Below are positions 16,827-25,666 of a stretch of 64,000 bases of DNA, piece by piece. The notes beneath the pieces were generated by a model. It saw only the letters and a program-made list of their open reading frames with translations. It made no database searches and was not told where the DNA came from. Origin of the DNA: Amycolatopsis benzoatilytica AK 16/65. Its GTDB lineage: Bacteria > Actinomycetota > Actinomycetes > Mycobacteriales > Pseudonocardiaceae. The position numbers and the translations under genes are program-made. The stretch lies in contig NZ_KB912942.1 of the NCBI RefSeq assembly GCF_000383915.1, forward strand, positions 4,431,039 to 4,495,038, written 5' to 3'. Each line of letters begins with the position of its first letter. The first letter of the stretch is position 1.

Positions 16827-18722
16827 CTACTTCTGCGGCACGCCCAGTGCCGCCAGCGCCGGACCCGCCATGATCACGCCATTGCCGGTCACCGCGTCGA
16901 ATCCGGGCGCGCCGAGGTCGATCGCGGAAGACACCAGCGCCTTGCGCACGTCCGCAGGGGTCGCGGACGGCTTGCCCGACAGCAGCAGCGCGGCGATCGC
17001 CGCCGCGTGCGGAGCAGCCGCCGAGGTGCCGAAGAACGGCTGGAAACCGGTGACCGAGGTGGCCACGCCGTCCGCCGCGGTGATGTCCGGCTTCGCCCGG
17101 GTCGCGCCGCCGGCCGAGGACACGTTGCCCGGGGTGATCGCGGTGCCGTCCGCGCCGTAGAACAGGTGCCGCTGGCCGTCCGAGGAGAACCGCTCCCATT
17201 TGCTCGCCGCGGTGAACACGCCCGGGTACGGGCCGGCCGGGCTCGCCGGGTCGCCCGCCTCCAGATCACGGCCGAACGCGGCCGCCGCCGGCGCCGCGGC
17301 CACCGAGAACGCCTGCGCCGCGGCCGAGTGCCCGGAGGTGACGCCTGCCGTGCTGAACGCCTTGAGCGAACCGGAAGCCACGAACCGGCCGCGGATCACG
17401 TTCAGCGCGATGAACCGGTCCTCGCCGGAGTACTTGACGACCGCGACGCGGTAACCGGAGCCGGTGGCCGGCACGGTCAGGCTCTCGTACGGGTTCTGCG
17501 TGCCGTCCTGCGTATTGGCGCTCGAGGCGACGACATCGCCGGCCGCGTTCAGCAGGAACAGGTCGTAGTCGTTGGCCGAGTGGCCCCACGGGTCCGACCA
17601 GAACAGAGTGACCGGGCGGCCCAGCGAGCCCGGAGACAACGGGTCGGTGGTCTGCACGCCGTTCGGGTCGAAGTTGTGCGGAGTGCCGGCGATGCCGGGC
17701 AGCACCGGGCCGCCGCGGAAGTCTCCCTCGTAGTAGCCGCTGGTGCCGTCGGCGAGGTTGCCCGAATTGCCCGCGGAGGAGAAGTAGAGCGCGCCCGCGG
17801 CGGTGACGTCGTTGACTGCCTGCGCGACCTGGGTGTCTTGGAACGGCGACTCGTCGAAGTACGAGACATCGTCCACGATCACGGTGCACTTGCCGGTGGT
17901 GCGCAGCGCGCGGATGTTGTCCGCGAAGCTCGACTCGCTCGTGAAAGCGGTCGCGAAACCGAGCGTCGCGCCCGGGGCGAGGTCGTGGACGATTTCGAGC
18001 ATCGCGGTGCCCTCGTCGCCACTGCCGGCCTGGCCGGCCAGCACGTCGACGGCGGGCAGTTCGCCGGCGTCCTGCGACTTCTTCAGCGAGTTGACGCCGT
18101 CGGAAAGCACACAGACCTTTACGCCGCTGCCGTTCACGCCGTACTGCGCGCGAGCCGTGTCCGCGCCATGGGCTTTGTCCCCTTCGGACACCTGCGCGGC
18201 AGCGACAGCCTTCTTGGCCAGCTGCTGACGCTGTGCGCCCGGCTCGTTCCAGGTCATCGCCCGCGTCGCGGGCTGGACCAGCTTCACGTCACCGCGCGCC
18301 GCGATCTTGTCCACCGCGGAGAGCGGCAGCTGCGCACGGACGGAACCATCGGCCGAAGTGGACTGCACGATGCCGCCAGCGGCGCGCACCGCCGTCGCGA
18401 CCGCGGTTCCGGCCGTTCCCGCGATGTCCACCGAAACCGTGCCGGTCTGGGAAATCGGCAGCCCGGAGCGGTAATCCGGCAGGCGCGCGGCGAGACCGCG
18501 GTCCGCACGCAGCCGCTTCTCCACGACAAGCTGGCTGGACTGTTTCCGCTCCGCCGGGCTGAGCGTCTTCTTGATGCTCTGCAGCGCGCTGATCCCGGCG
18601 TCGGTGCGCGCCTTCGCCGCGTCCGCGGCGGAGGGCTGCGCCACCGCGGCCCCGCTCCCGGCGAGCACCACCCCGACCGCCAACGGCGCCGAGCATGCGA
18701 CGACGCGTCTCAACTGTGCCAT
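16827..18722 (-). CDS. Secreted S8/S53-like serine peptidase
   Basis: A 631-residue exported peptidase. Start ATG 18722 has GGGAG upstream and begins a signal peptide (arginines, a long hydrophobic stretch, then AVAQP near 27-30). The catalytic domain shows Asp208 in VCVLSDGVN, Glu237 in GDEGTAMLEIVHDLAPGA, the oxyanion asparagine Asn319 in SAGNSG, and nucleophile Ser567 in GTSAAAPH. Classical subtilisins have His where Glu237 sits, so this belongs to the subtilisin-fold group annotated as S53-like, with a Ser-Glu-Asp arrangement. Residues ~30-195 look like a propeptide region. Around 330-480 there is an inserted beta-rich stretch (DYDLFLLNAAGDVVASS). It probably works extracellularly, perhaps at low pH as sedolisins do. 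Confidence 0.82.
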   Translation of the reverse strand: MAQLRRVVACSAPLAVGVVLAGSGAAVAQPSAADAAKARTDAGISALQSIKKTLSPAERKQSSQLVVEKRLRADRGLAARLPDYRSGLPISQTGTVSVDIAGTAGTAVATAVRAAGGIVQSTSADGSVRAQLPLSAVDKIAARGDVKLVQPATRAMTWNEPGAQRQQLAKKAVAAAQVSEGDKAHGADTARAQYGVNGSGVKVCVLSDGVNSLKKSQDAGELPAVDVLAGQAGSGDEGTAMLEIVHDLAPGATLGFATAFTSESSFADNIRALRTTGKCTVIVDDVSYFDESPFQDTQVAQAVNDVTAAGALYFSSAGNSGNLADGTSGYYEGDFRGGPVLPGIAGTPHNFDPNGVQTTDPLSPGSLGRPVTLFWSDPWGHSANDYDLFLLNAAGDVVASSANTQDGTQNPYESLTVPATGSGYRVAVVKYSGEDRFIALNVIRGRFVASGSLKAFSTAGVTSGHSAAAQAFSVAAAPAAAAFGRDLEAGDPASPAGPYPGVFTAASKWERFSSDGQRHLFYGADGTAITPGNVSSAGGATRAKPDITAADGVATSVTGFQPFFGTSAAAPHAAAIAALLLSGKPSATPADVRKALVSSAIDLGAPGFDAVTGNGVIMAGPALAALGVPQK

Positions 18723-19257
18723 TCCCGCTCCCTGTCCTCGCCCCCGGCCACCGGCTGTGGTCACGTGAATCTAAAGAGCGACCGGACCGGAAACCACCGA
18801 CCAAAGTTTTAACTGCACCGATCGCCCACCAGGTGAGATCTTCACCGGAACGGGCGGTTTCGGGCAGCGGCTGCGGCCCCGGCGGGCAGGCGGGCGCGGC
18901 GCGGGATCTCGGCGACACCTGCGCGTTCGCGCACTGGATTCGTTGTGGCAGAACGAGACTCTTGCGGATTCGACGGGCTGGCCGACCTGGCGTGATCCGG
19001 CCGGCGCCTCGGCCCGTCCGGCCGGGCGCGGGCCGCCGGTCCGTTTCTGTCGGTGGCTCCGGCTAGCGTCCCGGACATGATCAAGATCGATCGCGCGACG
19101 GTCGCCGCCGCGCTCGCCGAGTACCTGCCCGTCCTGCCCGCCCGACGGCTGGAGCTGGTGTTCTTCGCCGCGGCGAAGAACACCAGCTCCAGCCAGACGA
19201 ACGAGACCGCCCCGGCCCGTCCGGAATCCGGCTCGGGCCAGGGCGGCCTGAGAAGAA
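18723..19257. other. Gene-poor stretch upstream of the peptidase
   Basis: This 535-bp interval holds the peptidase promoter region on the right of 18722 and the 48-bp palindrome. A 64-codon frame from ATG 19077 follows a -10-like TAGCGT by a few bases and starts MIKIDRATVAAALAEYLPVL, so it may once have been the start of a leaderless gene. It then runs into the palindrome and continues with low-complexity residues. I see no convincing gene. Confidence 0.4.
19147..19194. repeat. Perfect 48-bp palindrome without loop
   Basis: Bases 19147-19170 (starting GGCTGGAGCTGGTG) are the exact reverse complement of 19171-19194 (ending CACCAGCTCCAGCC), centred on CGCCG/CGGCG, with symmetry lost at 19146/19195. 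Both strands encode the same peptide LELVFFAAAKNTSSS across it. It lies 3' of the dihydrolipoamide dehydrogenase gene and could act as its terminator, although no T-run follows. A fold-back rearrangement or an assembly artefact are alternatives. Confidence 0.85.
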
Positions 19258-20643
19258 TCAGAAGTTGATCATATGTCCGGCCAGACCGTGCACCGCTTCC
19301 TTCACCGCCTCGCCCAGCGTCGGGTGGGCGTGCACATTGCGCGAAATCTCGTGCACCGTAAGGTCCCACTGCTGCGCCAGCGTCAGCTCCGGCAGCAGCT
19401 CCGTCACGTCCGGGCCGATCAGGTGCGCGCCGAGCAGCTCGCCGTACTTCGCGTCGCTCAGCACCTTCACGAAGCCCGCCGCGTCGCCGAGGCCGTGCGC
19501 CTTGCCGTTGGCCGTGAACGGAAACTTCGCCACCTTCACGTCGAAGCCCTTCTCGCGCGCCTGCTCCTCGGTCCAGCCGAAGCTCGCGATCTGCGGCTGG
19601 CAGTAGGTCGCGCGCGGGATCATCACGAAGTCCAGCTCCATGGTCTCCGCGCCGGCGATGGTTTCCGCCGCCACGATGCCCATCGACTCCGACGCGTGCG
19701 CCAGCATCAGCTTCGCGGTCACGTCGCCGATCGCGAACAGGTGCGGCACCGTGGTGCGGCCCCGGCCGTCGATCGCGATCGCGCCGCGTTCGGTCAGCGC
19801 GACGCCGGTGTTCTCCAGGCCGTAGCCCTCGACGTTCGGCCGGAAACCAATGGCCTGCAGCACCTTGTCCGCTTCGAGCACCTGCCGCTCGCCGTTCTTC
19901 GAAACGGTCACCGCGACCTTGGCTCCCGAGTCGTCGATCGACTCGACCTTCGTGCCGAGCAGCACCTTGATGCCCAGCTTGCGGTAGCGCTTCGCCAGCT
20001 CGGCGGACACCTCGGCGTCCTCCAGCGGCACCATCCGGTCGAGGAACTCGACGATCGTCACGTCCACGCCGTAATTGCGCAGCACGTAAGCGAACTCCAC
20101 GCCGATCGCGCCGGCGCCGGCGATCACGATGCTGCCCGGCACCTCGCTCTCGAGGATCTGCTGCTCATAGGTGACCACGCGCGCGCTGCGCTGCGTGCCC
20201 GGCAGCAGCCGCGCCGTCGCGCCGGTCGCGATGACGCCGTAGTCGAAGGTGATCCGCTCGCCGTTCACCTCGAGGGTATTGGCGTCCACAAAGGTCCCGT
20301 GGCCGTCGTACTCGGTGATCTTGTTCTTCTTCATCAGGAAGTGCACGCCCTTGACGCGCCCGTCCGCGACCTTCCGGCTGCGCTGGTAGGCAGCGGCGTA
20401 GTCGAACCGGATCTCCCCGTCGGAGGAGATGCCGTAGGTCGCGGCCTCCTCCTTCACCGTGTGCGCCAGCTCGGCGTTGCGCAGCAGCGCCTTCGACGGG
20501 ATGCAGCCGACGTTGAGACACACCCCGCCCCAGTACTTCTCCTCCACGACCGCCACGCTCAGGCCCAGCTGGGAAGCCCGGATCGCCGCGACGTAACCAC
20601 CGACTCCGGCCCCGAGGACCACCACGTCATAGTGTGCGCTCAT
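19258..20643 (-). CDS. lpdA: Dihydrolipoamide dehydrogenase
   Basis: A 461-residue E3 flavoprotein that reoxidises dihydrolipoamide in 2-oxoacid dehydrogenase complexes with NAD as acceptor. The FAD-binding GAGVGGY stands at 11-17, the redox-active pair Cys42/Cys47 in [12 protein letters not shown], the NAD-binding [10 protein letters not shown] in the middle, and the His440/Glu445 dyad in HPTLGEAV at the C-terminus. Length is typical. ATG 20643 is the natural start. The gene stands alone here, with no E1/E2 partners, as in many actinomycetes. Other class I flavoprotein disulfide reductases such as mycothione reductase are possible but less similar. Confidence 0.93.
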   Translation of the reverse strand: MSAHYDVVVLGAGVGGYVAAIRASQLGLSVAVVEEKYWGGVCLNVGCIPSKALLRNAELAHTVKEEAATYGISSDGEIRFDYAAAYQRSRKVADGRVKGVHFLMKKNKITEYDGHGTFVDANTLEVNGERITFDYGVIATGATARLLPGTQRSARVVTYEQQILESEVPGSIVIAGAGAIGVEFAYVLRNYGVDVTIVEFLDRMVPLEDAEVSAELAKRYRKLGIKVLLGTKVESIDDSGAKVAVTVSKNGERQVLEADKVLQAIGFRPNVEGYGLENTGVALTERGAIAIDGRGRTTVPHLFAIGDVTAKLMLAHASESMGIVAAETIAGAETMELDFVMIPRATYCQPQIASFGWTEEQAREKGFDVKVAKFPFTANGKAHGLGDAAGFVKVLSDAKYGELLGAHLIGPDVTELLPELTLAQQWDLTVHEISRNVHAHPTLGEAVKEAVHGLAGHMINF

Positions 20644-20837
20644 GCCGTTGAAACTACCTTCCGCGGCGCTGAGAGGCGGAGCGACTGTGCCCGCTTTCGC
20701 ACCGTTCCGCGCCGGCCGCTGATTCGCGCCGCCCGGTTCGTCGCGGCGGCTCGGGCTCTGCTGGGCCGGCTCGCCGGTACACCTGTCGCTCAGGCGAGTC
20801 CGGACGTGCTGGAGTGTTCCTCGCCCGCCGCGCCGGA

Positions 20838-21617
20838 TCAGCCCGGCGGCCGCTCGCCCCGGATCCCGGCCAGCAGCTCGGTCACCGCGGCCATGATCCG
20901 CGCCGTCGCCTCTTCCAGGACGTCCCGGGTCAGCTCCCGCCCGGACAGGTCGGCGAGGTCCACCGGCGGACCGGCGACCAATTCCACCGTCCGCCGCGGT
21001 ACGCCCCGCGGCAACCACGAGCCGGCCGGCAGCAGCCGGTGGGTGCCCCAGTTCGCCACCGGGATCACCGGCACGCCGGTCTCCAGCGCGATCCGGGCCG
21101 CGCCGGTCTTGGCCTTCATCGGCCAGCCCGCCAGGTCGGAGGAGAACGTGCCCTCCGGGAAGATCGCGACGCATTCGCCGCCGCGCACCGCGGCGACCGC
21201 GTCCCGGTACGCGCCGGAGGCGGTCGCCGCGCCGCGGTGCACCGGGATGTGCTTGCCCGAGCGCATCACCGCCCCGATCGCCGGTGCCTTCCACAGGCTC
21301 GCCTTCGCCAGGTACCGGGGCACCCGGCCGGCGCCGAGGCAGAACGCGGTCAGCGTGGTCGGGTCGGCGAAGGACAGGTGGTTGGACGCCACCACGACCC
21401 CGCCCGAGGCCGGGATGTTCCGCGCGCCGCGCACGCGGAACCGGCTCGTCAGCACGAGCAGCTGCCACACGACTTCGATCGCGAAGTGGTACCAGGCACC
21501 TCGGCCGGAGCGGGCGAACCGCCTGCCGTACGCCTGCATCCCGCGGAAGCCGAGCAGCTCCCCCTCGAGCGGGGTCCAGCGGTCTCGGGTCCGGGTGCGC
21601 AGCGCCATGAGCGTCAT
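20838..21617 (-). CDS. PlsC-type acyltransferase
   Basis: A 259-residue 1-acylglycerol-3-phosphate acyltransferase homologue. Motif I is NHLSFAD (His80, Asp85), motif III is FPEGT (153-157), and a later [10 protein letters not shown] segment fits motif IV. It would acylate lysophosphatidate or a related lipid at the inner face of the membrane; one amphipathic/hydrophobic segment near 43-57 could attach it. The start at ATG 21617 lacks a clear ribosome binding site, and ATG 21608 is an alternative. It lies between lpdA and the Pip-Ddn fusion on the same strand, with gaps of 194 and 55 bases. Confidence 0.87.
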   Translation of the reverse strand: MTLMALRTRTRDRWTPLEGELLGFRGMQAYGRRFARSGRGAWYHFAIEVVWQLLVLTSRFRVRGARNIPASGGVVVASNHLSFADPTTLTAFCLGAGRVPRYLAKASLWKAPAIGAVMRSGKHIPVHRGAATASGAYRDAVAAVRGGECVAIFPEGTFSSDLAGWPMKAKTGAARIALETGVPVIPVANWGTHRLLPAGSWLPRGVPRRTVELVAGPPVDLADLSGRELTRDVLEEATARIMAAVTELLAGIRGERPPG

Positions 21618-21672
21618 TCGTAGCGGAAGACGCTCCGGTTGGGCGCCGCACCTGTACCGGACGCGGTGCGGA

Positions 21673-23091
21673 TCACACCCGCTCGAGCACCACCACCGGG
21701 ATCTCCCGGTCGGTCTTCGTCTGGTACTCGTTGTAAGCGGGCCACACCTTGGCCAGTTTCTCCCACAACCGGGCGCGCTCCTCGCCGGTCGCGGTGCGAG
21801 CCCGGGCGGTGAACTTGTCCGCCCGCACCTGCACGCCCACCTCGGGGTTCTCCTGCAGGTTCAGGTACCAGCCGGGGTGGTTCGCCGCGCCGCCCTTGGA
21901 GGCCACGATCACCGGGTTCCCGTCGTCCTCCTGGTAGATCAGGGCGAACTTCCGGTCCTGCCCGGTCTTGCGGCCCTTCGTGGTGAGCACCAGCGTCGGC
22001 ACGCCTTCCTGCCAGTCGTGGCCGACCTCGCCATCGGTCTCCTCATAGCGGCGGACGTGCTCGTCACCGAAAAGCATTCGGGTTTCCTTTCGTTCGAGGT
22101 GCGCGCTCGGCAGCTCCGGCGTGCCCTCCCGCCGCGCCGCGAACCGATCGGTGGCGCTGATCAACTCGTGCAGTGTGCCCGGTTCGTCGAAGGCGTGCCC
22201 GGCGTCGCCGATCATCTTCAGCTCCGCGCCCGGCAGCACCTGTGCGAGTTCCCAGGCGGTGGTGGCAGGGGTGACCACGTCGTAGCGGCCTTGGACCAGA
22301 ACGCACGGAATGCCCGCGAGCTTCCCCGCCCCGCGAATCAGCTGGTCAGGAGCGAGCCAGCCCCCGTGCCGGAAGTAGTGGTTCTCGATCCGGGCGATGG
22401 CGAGCGCGAACTCCGGCTCGCTGAACGCGGCGACCACCTCGTCGCGCGGCGTGAACTTCACCGTCTCGCCTTCCCAGCGGCTCCAGGCGAGCGCGGCCGG
22501 TCCGTGCACGTTCGGGTCCGGGTGGTTGAGCAGCTCGTGGTACACCTCGAGCAGATCGCCGCCGCGGCGCGCGTACGGCACCGGCGCGAGGAACCGCGAC
22601 CACGCTTCCGGGAACAGGCACGCCGCGCCGCCGCCGTAGAGCCACTGCACCTCTTTGAGTCGCAGCGTCGCGACCCCGCGCAGGATCAGCTCGGTCACTC
22701 GCTCCGGATGCGTCTCGGCGTAGGCGAGCGCGAGCACACTGCCCCAGGAGCCGCCGAACAGCTGCCACCGCTGGATGCCGAGGTGCTTGCGCAGTTGCTC
22801 CATATCGGACACCAGATGCCAGGTGGTGTTGACGGTCAGGTCGACGTCCGGCTCGCTGCAGTGCGGGGTGCTCCGCCCGCAGCCCCGCTGGTCGAACAGC
22901 ACGATCCGGTACTGCTCGGGGTCGAACAGCCTGCGATGCCGCACGGAGGCGCCGCCGCCTGGCCCGCCGTGCAGGAAAACGACCGCTTTGCCTTCGGGAT
23001 TGCCGCATTCCTCCCAATACAGCGTGTTGCCGTCGCCGACCGGCAGCATCCCGTGATCGTACGGATCGAGTTCCGGATACAGACCGAGCAT
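21673..23091 (-). CDS. Proline iminopeptidase fused to Ddn-type reductase
   Basis: One uninterrupted 472-codon frame. Residues 1-~320 are a proline iminopeptidase (LYPELDPYDHGML, HGGPGGG at 41-47, catalytic Ser115 in GGSWGS, acid in GRYDVVTP, His in GDAGHAFDEPG), which cleaves N-terminal proline. Residues 339-472, from an internal ATG at 22077, are a complete deazaflavin (F420)-dependent nitroreductase/quinone reductase domain (LVLTTKGRKTGQDRKFALIY, NHPGWYLNLQENPEV). AAAGGA precedes the internal ATG by eight bases, so the reductase may also be made on its own as a 134-residue protein, which is the usual family size. FbiC in this window shows that F420 is available. A lost stop codon between two neighbouring genes is the simplest origin. 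Confidence 0.85.
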   Translation of the reverse strand: MLGLYPELDPYDHGMLPVGDGNTLYWEECGNPEGKAVVFLHGGPGGGASVRHRRLFDPEQYRIVLFDQRGCGRSTPHCSEPDVDLTVNTTWHLVSDMEQLRKHLGIQRWQLFGGSWGSVLALAYAETHPERVTELILRGVATLRLKEVQWLYGGGAACLFPEAWSRFLAPVPYARRGGDLLEVYHELLNHPDPNVHGPAALAWSRWEGETVKFTPRDEVVAAFSEPEFALAIARIENHYFRHGGWLAPDQLIRGAGKLAGIPCVLVQGRYDVVTPATTAWELAQVLPGAELKMIGDAGHAFDEPGTLHELISATDRFAARREGTPELPSAHLERKETRMLFGDEHVRRYEETDGEVGHDWQEGVPTLVLTTKGRKTGQDRKFALIYQEDDGNPVIVASKGGAANHPGWYLNLQENPEVGVQVRADKFTARARTATGEERARLWEKLAKVWPAYNEYQTKTDREIPVVVLERV

Positions 23092-23130
23092 GCAGCCACT
23101 ATGCCCGACCTCGGCCTCTCCGCGCTGGAC

Positions 23131-23143
23131 GTCCACTGTGGAC
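23131..23143. promoter_or_regulatory. GTCCAC-T-GTGGAC palindrome
   Basis: A perfect 13-bp palindrome in the 91-bp gap between the divergent Pip-Ddn and response-regulator genes. It could be the binding site of the adjacent response regulator. However, the same palindrome with A in the centre occurs inside a coding region at 38591-38603, so the motif may simply be common here. Confidence 0.25.
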
Positions 23144-23182
23144 GAGCGGACGGGCCGGAACGGCTCCGGTTAGGCTTCCGGC

Positions 23183-23866
23183 ATGGCGAAGGTACTGGTG
23201 GTGGAGGACGACGCGGCGATCGGCAGCGTCCTCGACTCCGCGCTGCGCGGGCACGGCCACACAGTGCAATGGTGCCGGGACGGGCGGAGCGCGCTCCGCG
23301 AGACCGCGGCCGACCTCGTGCTGCTGGACCTGGGCCTGCCCGACATCGACGGCATCGAGGTGTGCCGGCGGCTGCGTTCGGCGATGCCGGGCGCGGTGCT
23401 GGTGATCCTGACCGCGCGGGCGGACGAGATGGACGTCGTGGTCGGGCTCGAGGCCGGTGCCGACGACTACCTCACCAAGCCGATCCGGCTGGCCGAACTG
23501 CTCGCCCGGGTGCGCGCGCACCTCCGCCGCGGATCGCCGGCCGCGCCGTCGACGCCGGTGGTGCGGATCGGCGCGCTGGAGGTCGACACCGCGAGCCGCC
23601 GGGTCAGCCTCGGCGGCCGCGAGGTCTCGTTGCGGGCGCGCGAGTTCGACCTGCTCGCCCGGCTGGCTGCCCAGCCCGGGCAGGCGGTCAGCCGCGACAC
23701 GCTGATGTCCGAGGTCTGGGACTCGCACTGGCACGGCTCCACCAAGACGCTCGACGTGCACATCGCCGCCCTGCGCCGGAAGCTCGCCGCGGCCGCCGAG
23801 TCGCCGCACGAAGTCCCGAGGATCGCCACCTTGCGCGGGCACGGGTACCGGCTCGAGGAGGGCTGA
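23183..23866 (+). CDS. OmpR-family response regulator
   Basis: A 227-residue two-component regulator. The receiver domain has the acidic pair EDD at 8-10, phosphoacceptor Asp49 in LLDLGLPD, Thr77 and Lys99 in LTKP. Residues ~130-227 form an OmpR/PhoB winged helix ending in RGHGYRLEEG. It starts at ATG 23183 a few bases after a -10-like TTAGGCT, so it is probably leaderless. The kinase gene follows four bases after its stop, and the two make a cognate pair. The stimulus and target genes are not evident. Confidence 0.95.
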   Translation: MAKVLVVEDDAAIGSVLDSALRGHGHTVQWCRDGRSALRETAADLVLLDLGLPDIDGIEVCRRLRSAMPGAVLVILTARADEMDVVVGLEAGADDYLTKPIRLAELLARVRAHLRRGSPAAPSTPVVRIGALEVDTASRRVSLGGREVSLRAREFDLLARLAAQPGQAVSRDTLMSEVWDSHWHGSTKTLDVHIAALRRKLAAAAESPHEVPRIATLRGHGYRLEEG

Positions 23867-23870
23867 CCGG

Positions 23871-25136
23871 GTGCGCCGCCGGATCGTGACGCTCACCGTC
23901 CTGGCCGCTGTCCTGGCGACGACTCTGTTCGGGCTGCCGCTCGCGGTCGGCGTGCTGTGGTATTTCCGCACGCACACCACCGCCGCGCTGGAGCGTGCCG
24001 CAGACGGTGCCGCCGTCCTGGTGTCCGACGCACTCGCCAAGGGTCGTCCCGTGCGGGTGCCGGAAAACGACGACGGCGCCGAGGTCAGCGTCTACGACCC
24101 CAGCGGCCGGCTGCTCGCCGGCGGAGGGCCGCCGGTCGCCGACGACGTCGTGCGCGGGGTCGCCAACACGCGCAGCGACATGCTGAACCAGAAAGTCGGC
24201 GACGAGGATGTGCTGGCCGTGCCGGTGCTGACCGGCGCGCACCTCACCGGCATCGTGCGGGCGGCGCTCCCCCGGTCCGCGCTGACCCGGGACGTCGGCG
24301 TCTCCTGGCTGGTGATGGGCATCTGCGCGATCGCCGCGGTGCTCGCCAGCTGGCTGGTGGCGCGCCGCATCGCCGCCCGGCTGACCCGCCCGCTCGAAGA
24401 CCTGGCCGGTGCCGCCGCGCGGCTGGGCGAAGGCGATTTCACCGCCCGCTCGCCCCGCTCGGCCATCACGGAAATCGACCGGGTCGGGTCGGCCTTGGAC
24501 GCGACCGCGGCCCGGATCGGCGAGACGCTGGAACGCGAACGTGCCTTCTCCGCCGAAGCGTCGCATCAGCTGCGCACGCCGCTGGCCGGGCTGCGCCTGC
24601 AGCTGGAGTCCGCGCTGGAAACCCCCGGCCGGAACCCGTACGCGGCCATCCGTGCCGGAATCACGTCGGCGGACCGGCTGGAACGCACCGTAGAAGACCT
24701 GCTCGCCCTTTCCCGGGAACGCCGCACCCCGCGCGACGAGCTGGACCTCCTGTCGCTGTTGAACGAACTGCGCGATGCCGCGCTGCCCGACGGCCGCACG
24801 GTGGAACTGGAGATCGCCGACCCGCCGCCGGCGCGCGCCTCGGCCGCCGCCGTCCGGCAGATCCTCGCGGTCCTGCTCGACAACGCCATCAACCATGGCG
24901 TGGGCACGATCACCGTCCGCGCCCGGGACACCGGCGGAGCGCTGGCCGTGGACGTCGTGGACGAAGGGCCGGACCTCGGCGAACGCGACCCGTTCGCCGA
25001 GGACACCCCGGTCGGGCACGGCATCGGCCTCCGCCTGGCCCGCAGCCTGGCCGAAGCAGAAGGCGGCCGCCTGCGGTTGTCGCAGCCGAATCCGCCGACG
25101 TTCACGCTGCTCTTACCGGAAGTGCCTGCCGAGTAG
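23871..25136 (+). CDS. Sensor histidine kinase
   Basis: A 421-residue membrane kinase. It has a transmembrane segment at ~7-30, an extracytoplasmic sensor region at ~31-143, a second transmembrane segment at ~144-163, a HAMP linker (RIAARLTRPLEDLAGAAARL), then HisKA with phosphoacceptor His232 in SHQLRTPLAGL, and an HATPase domain with the N box around Asn338 (LLDNAINHG) and a GHGIGL G-box. The start is GTG, four bases after the response-regulator stop, so the pair is translationally coupled. The small sensor loop has no domain I recognise. Confidence 0.94.
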   Translation: MRRRIVTLTVLAAVLATTLFGLPLAVGVLWYFRTHTTAALERAADGAAVLVSDALAKGRPVRVPENDDGAEVSVYDPSGRLLAGGGPPVADDVVRGVANTRSDMLNQKVGDEDVLAVPVLTGAHLTGIVRAALPRSALTRDVGVSWLVMGICAIAAVLASWLVARRIAARLTRPLEDLAGAAARLGEGDFTARSPRSAITEIDRVGSALDATAARIGETLERERAFSAEASHQLRTPLAGLRLQLESALETPGRNPYAAIRAGITSADRLERTVEDLLALSRERRTPRDELDLLSLLNELRDAALPDGRTVELEIADPPPARASAAAVRQILAVLLDNAINHGVGTITVRARDTGGALAVDVVDEGPDLGERDPFAEDTPVGHGIGLRLARSLAEAEGGRLRLSQPNPPTFTLLLPEVPAE

Positions 25137-25666
25137 GGAAACCGGCCGGGTGCCGCCGGCCGGATCGCCGCGACGCGCACTGTCGATGCCGGGCAGGACT
25201 CGCGCACACACCGCGATCGCGGTTCCTCGCGCGTCCCTGGCCGCAATCGCCCAGCCGCGTTCGCCCAGCCGCGTTCGCCTCGCCGCAATCGCCCAGCCGC
25301 GTTCGCCCCCGGGTCAAGCCCTGCTCCAAGCCCCTTCGCGGCTTCGGCGTCCCCTCCGCACCCCCCCACCGCCGGCCGACCCGCTCCCCGATCACTTACA
25401 GTGAACAACGGTCCAGCGCCGGGCCGGTCGTCCTCGCCGCCCGGAACCGGCCGCGAAATGGCCGCGAACCGCGCCCGGTGCCAGCCTGCCGTAGAACCCC
25501 ACAGACAGCACCACAGCACCCCCGCACGAACCCGACCCGAGAGCACAATGAATCACTTCTCAGCTTTCCCGAATCACAATGGATCGCGGTTTTCGGGGCA
25601 GTTTTCGATCGATACGGTGGCTCGCAGCCGACATCGCCGTCACATTGAATCGCTAGGAGCCGCTCA
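25137..25666. other. 530-bp intergenic region with direct repeats
   Basis: This interval separates the histidine kinase from the lysine-use operon. It contains the C-rich direct repeats described separately and presumably the operon promoter; bases 25555-25660 are less GC-rich and include TTTTCGATCGATACGGT. The open frames here are fragments with no ribosome binding site or recognisable product. Confidence 0.4.
25240..25307. repeat. 26-bp direct repeat, period 42 bp
   Basis: A 26-base unit beginning GCCGCAATCGCCCAG occurs exactly at 25240-25265 and 25282-25307. A third, partial copy of 18 bases (CGCCCAGCCGCGTTCGCC) lies between them at 25262-25279. It is non-coding and upstream of the permease. 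It might be a slippage product or a protein-binding array. Confidence 0.75.

Noticed and set aside
16827..25136. A biosynthetic gene cluster
   Set aside because: No synthase, synthetase or precursor peptide gene is present; the genes are housekeeping or unrelated accessory functions.
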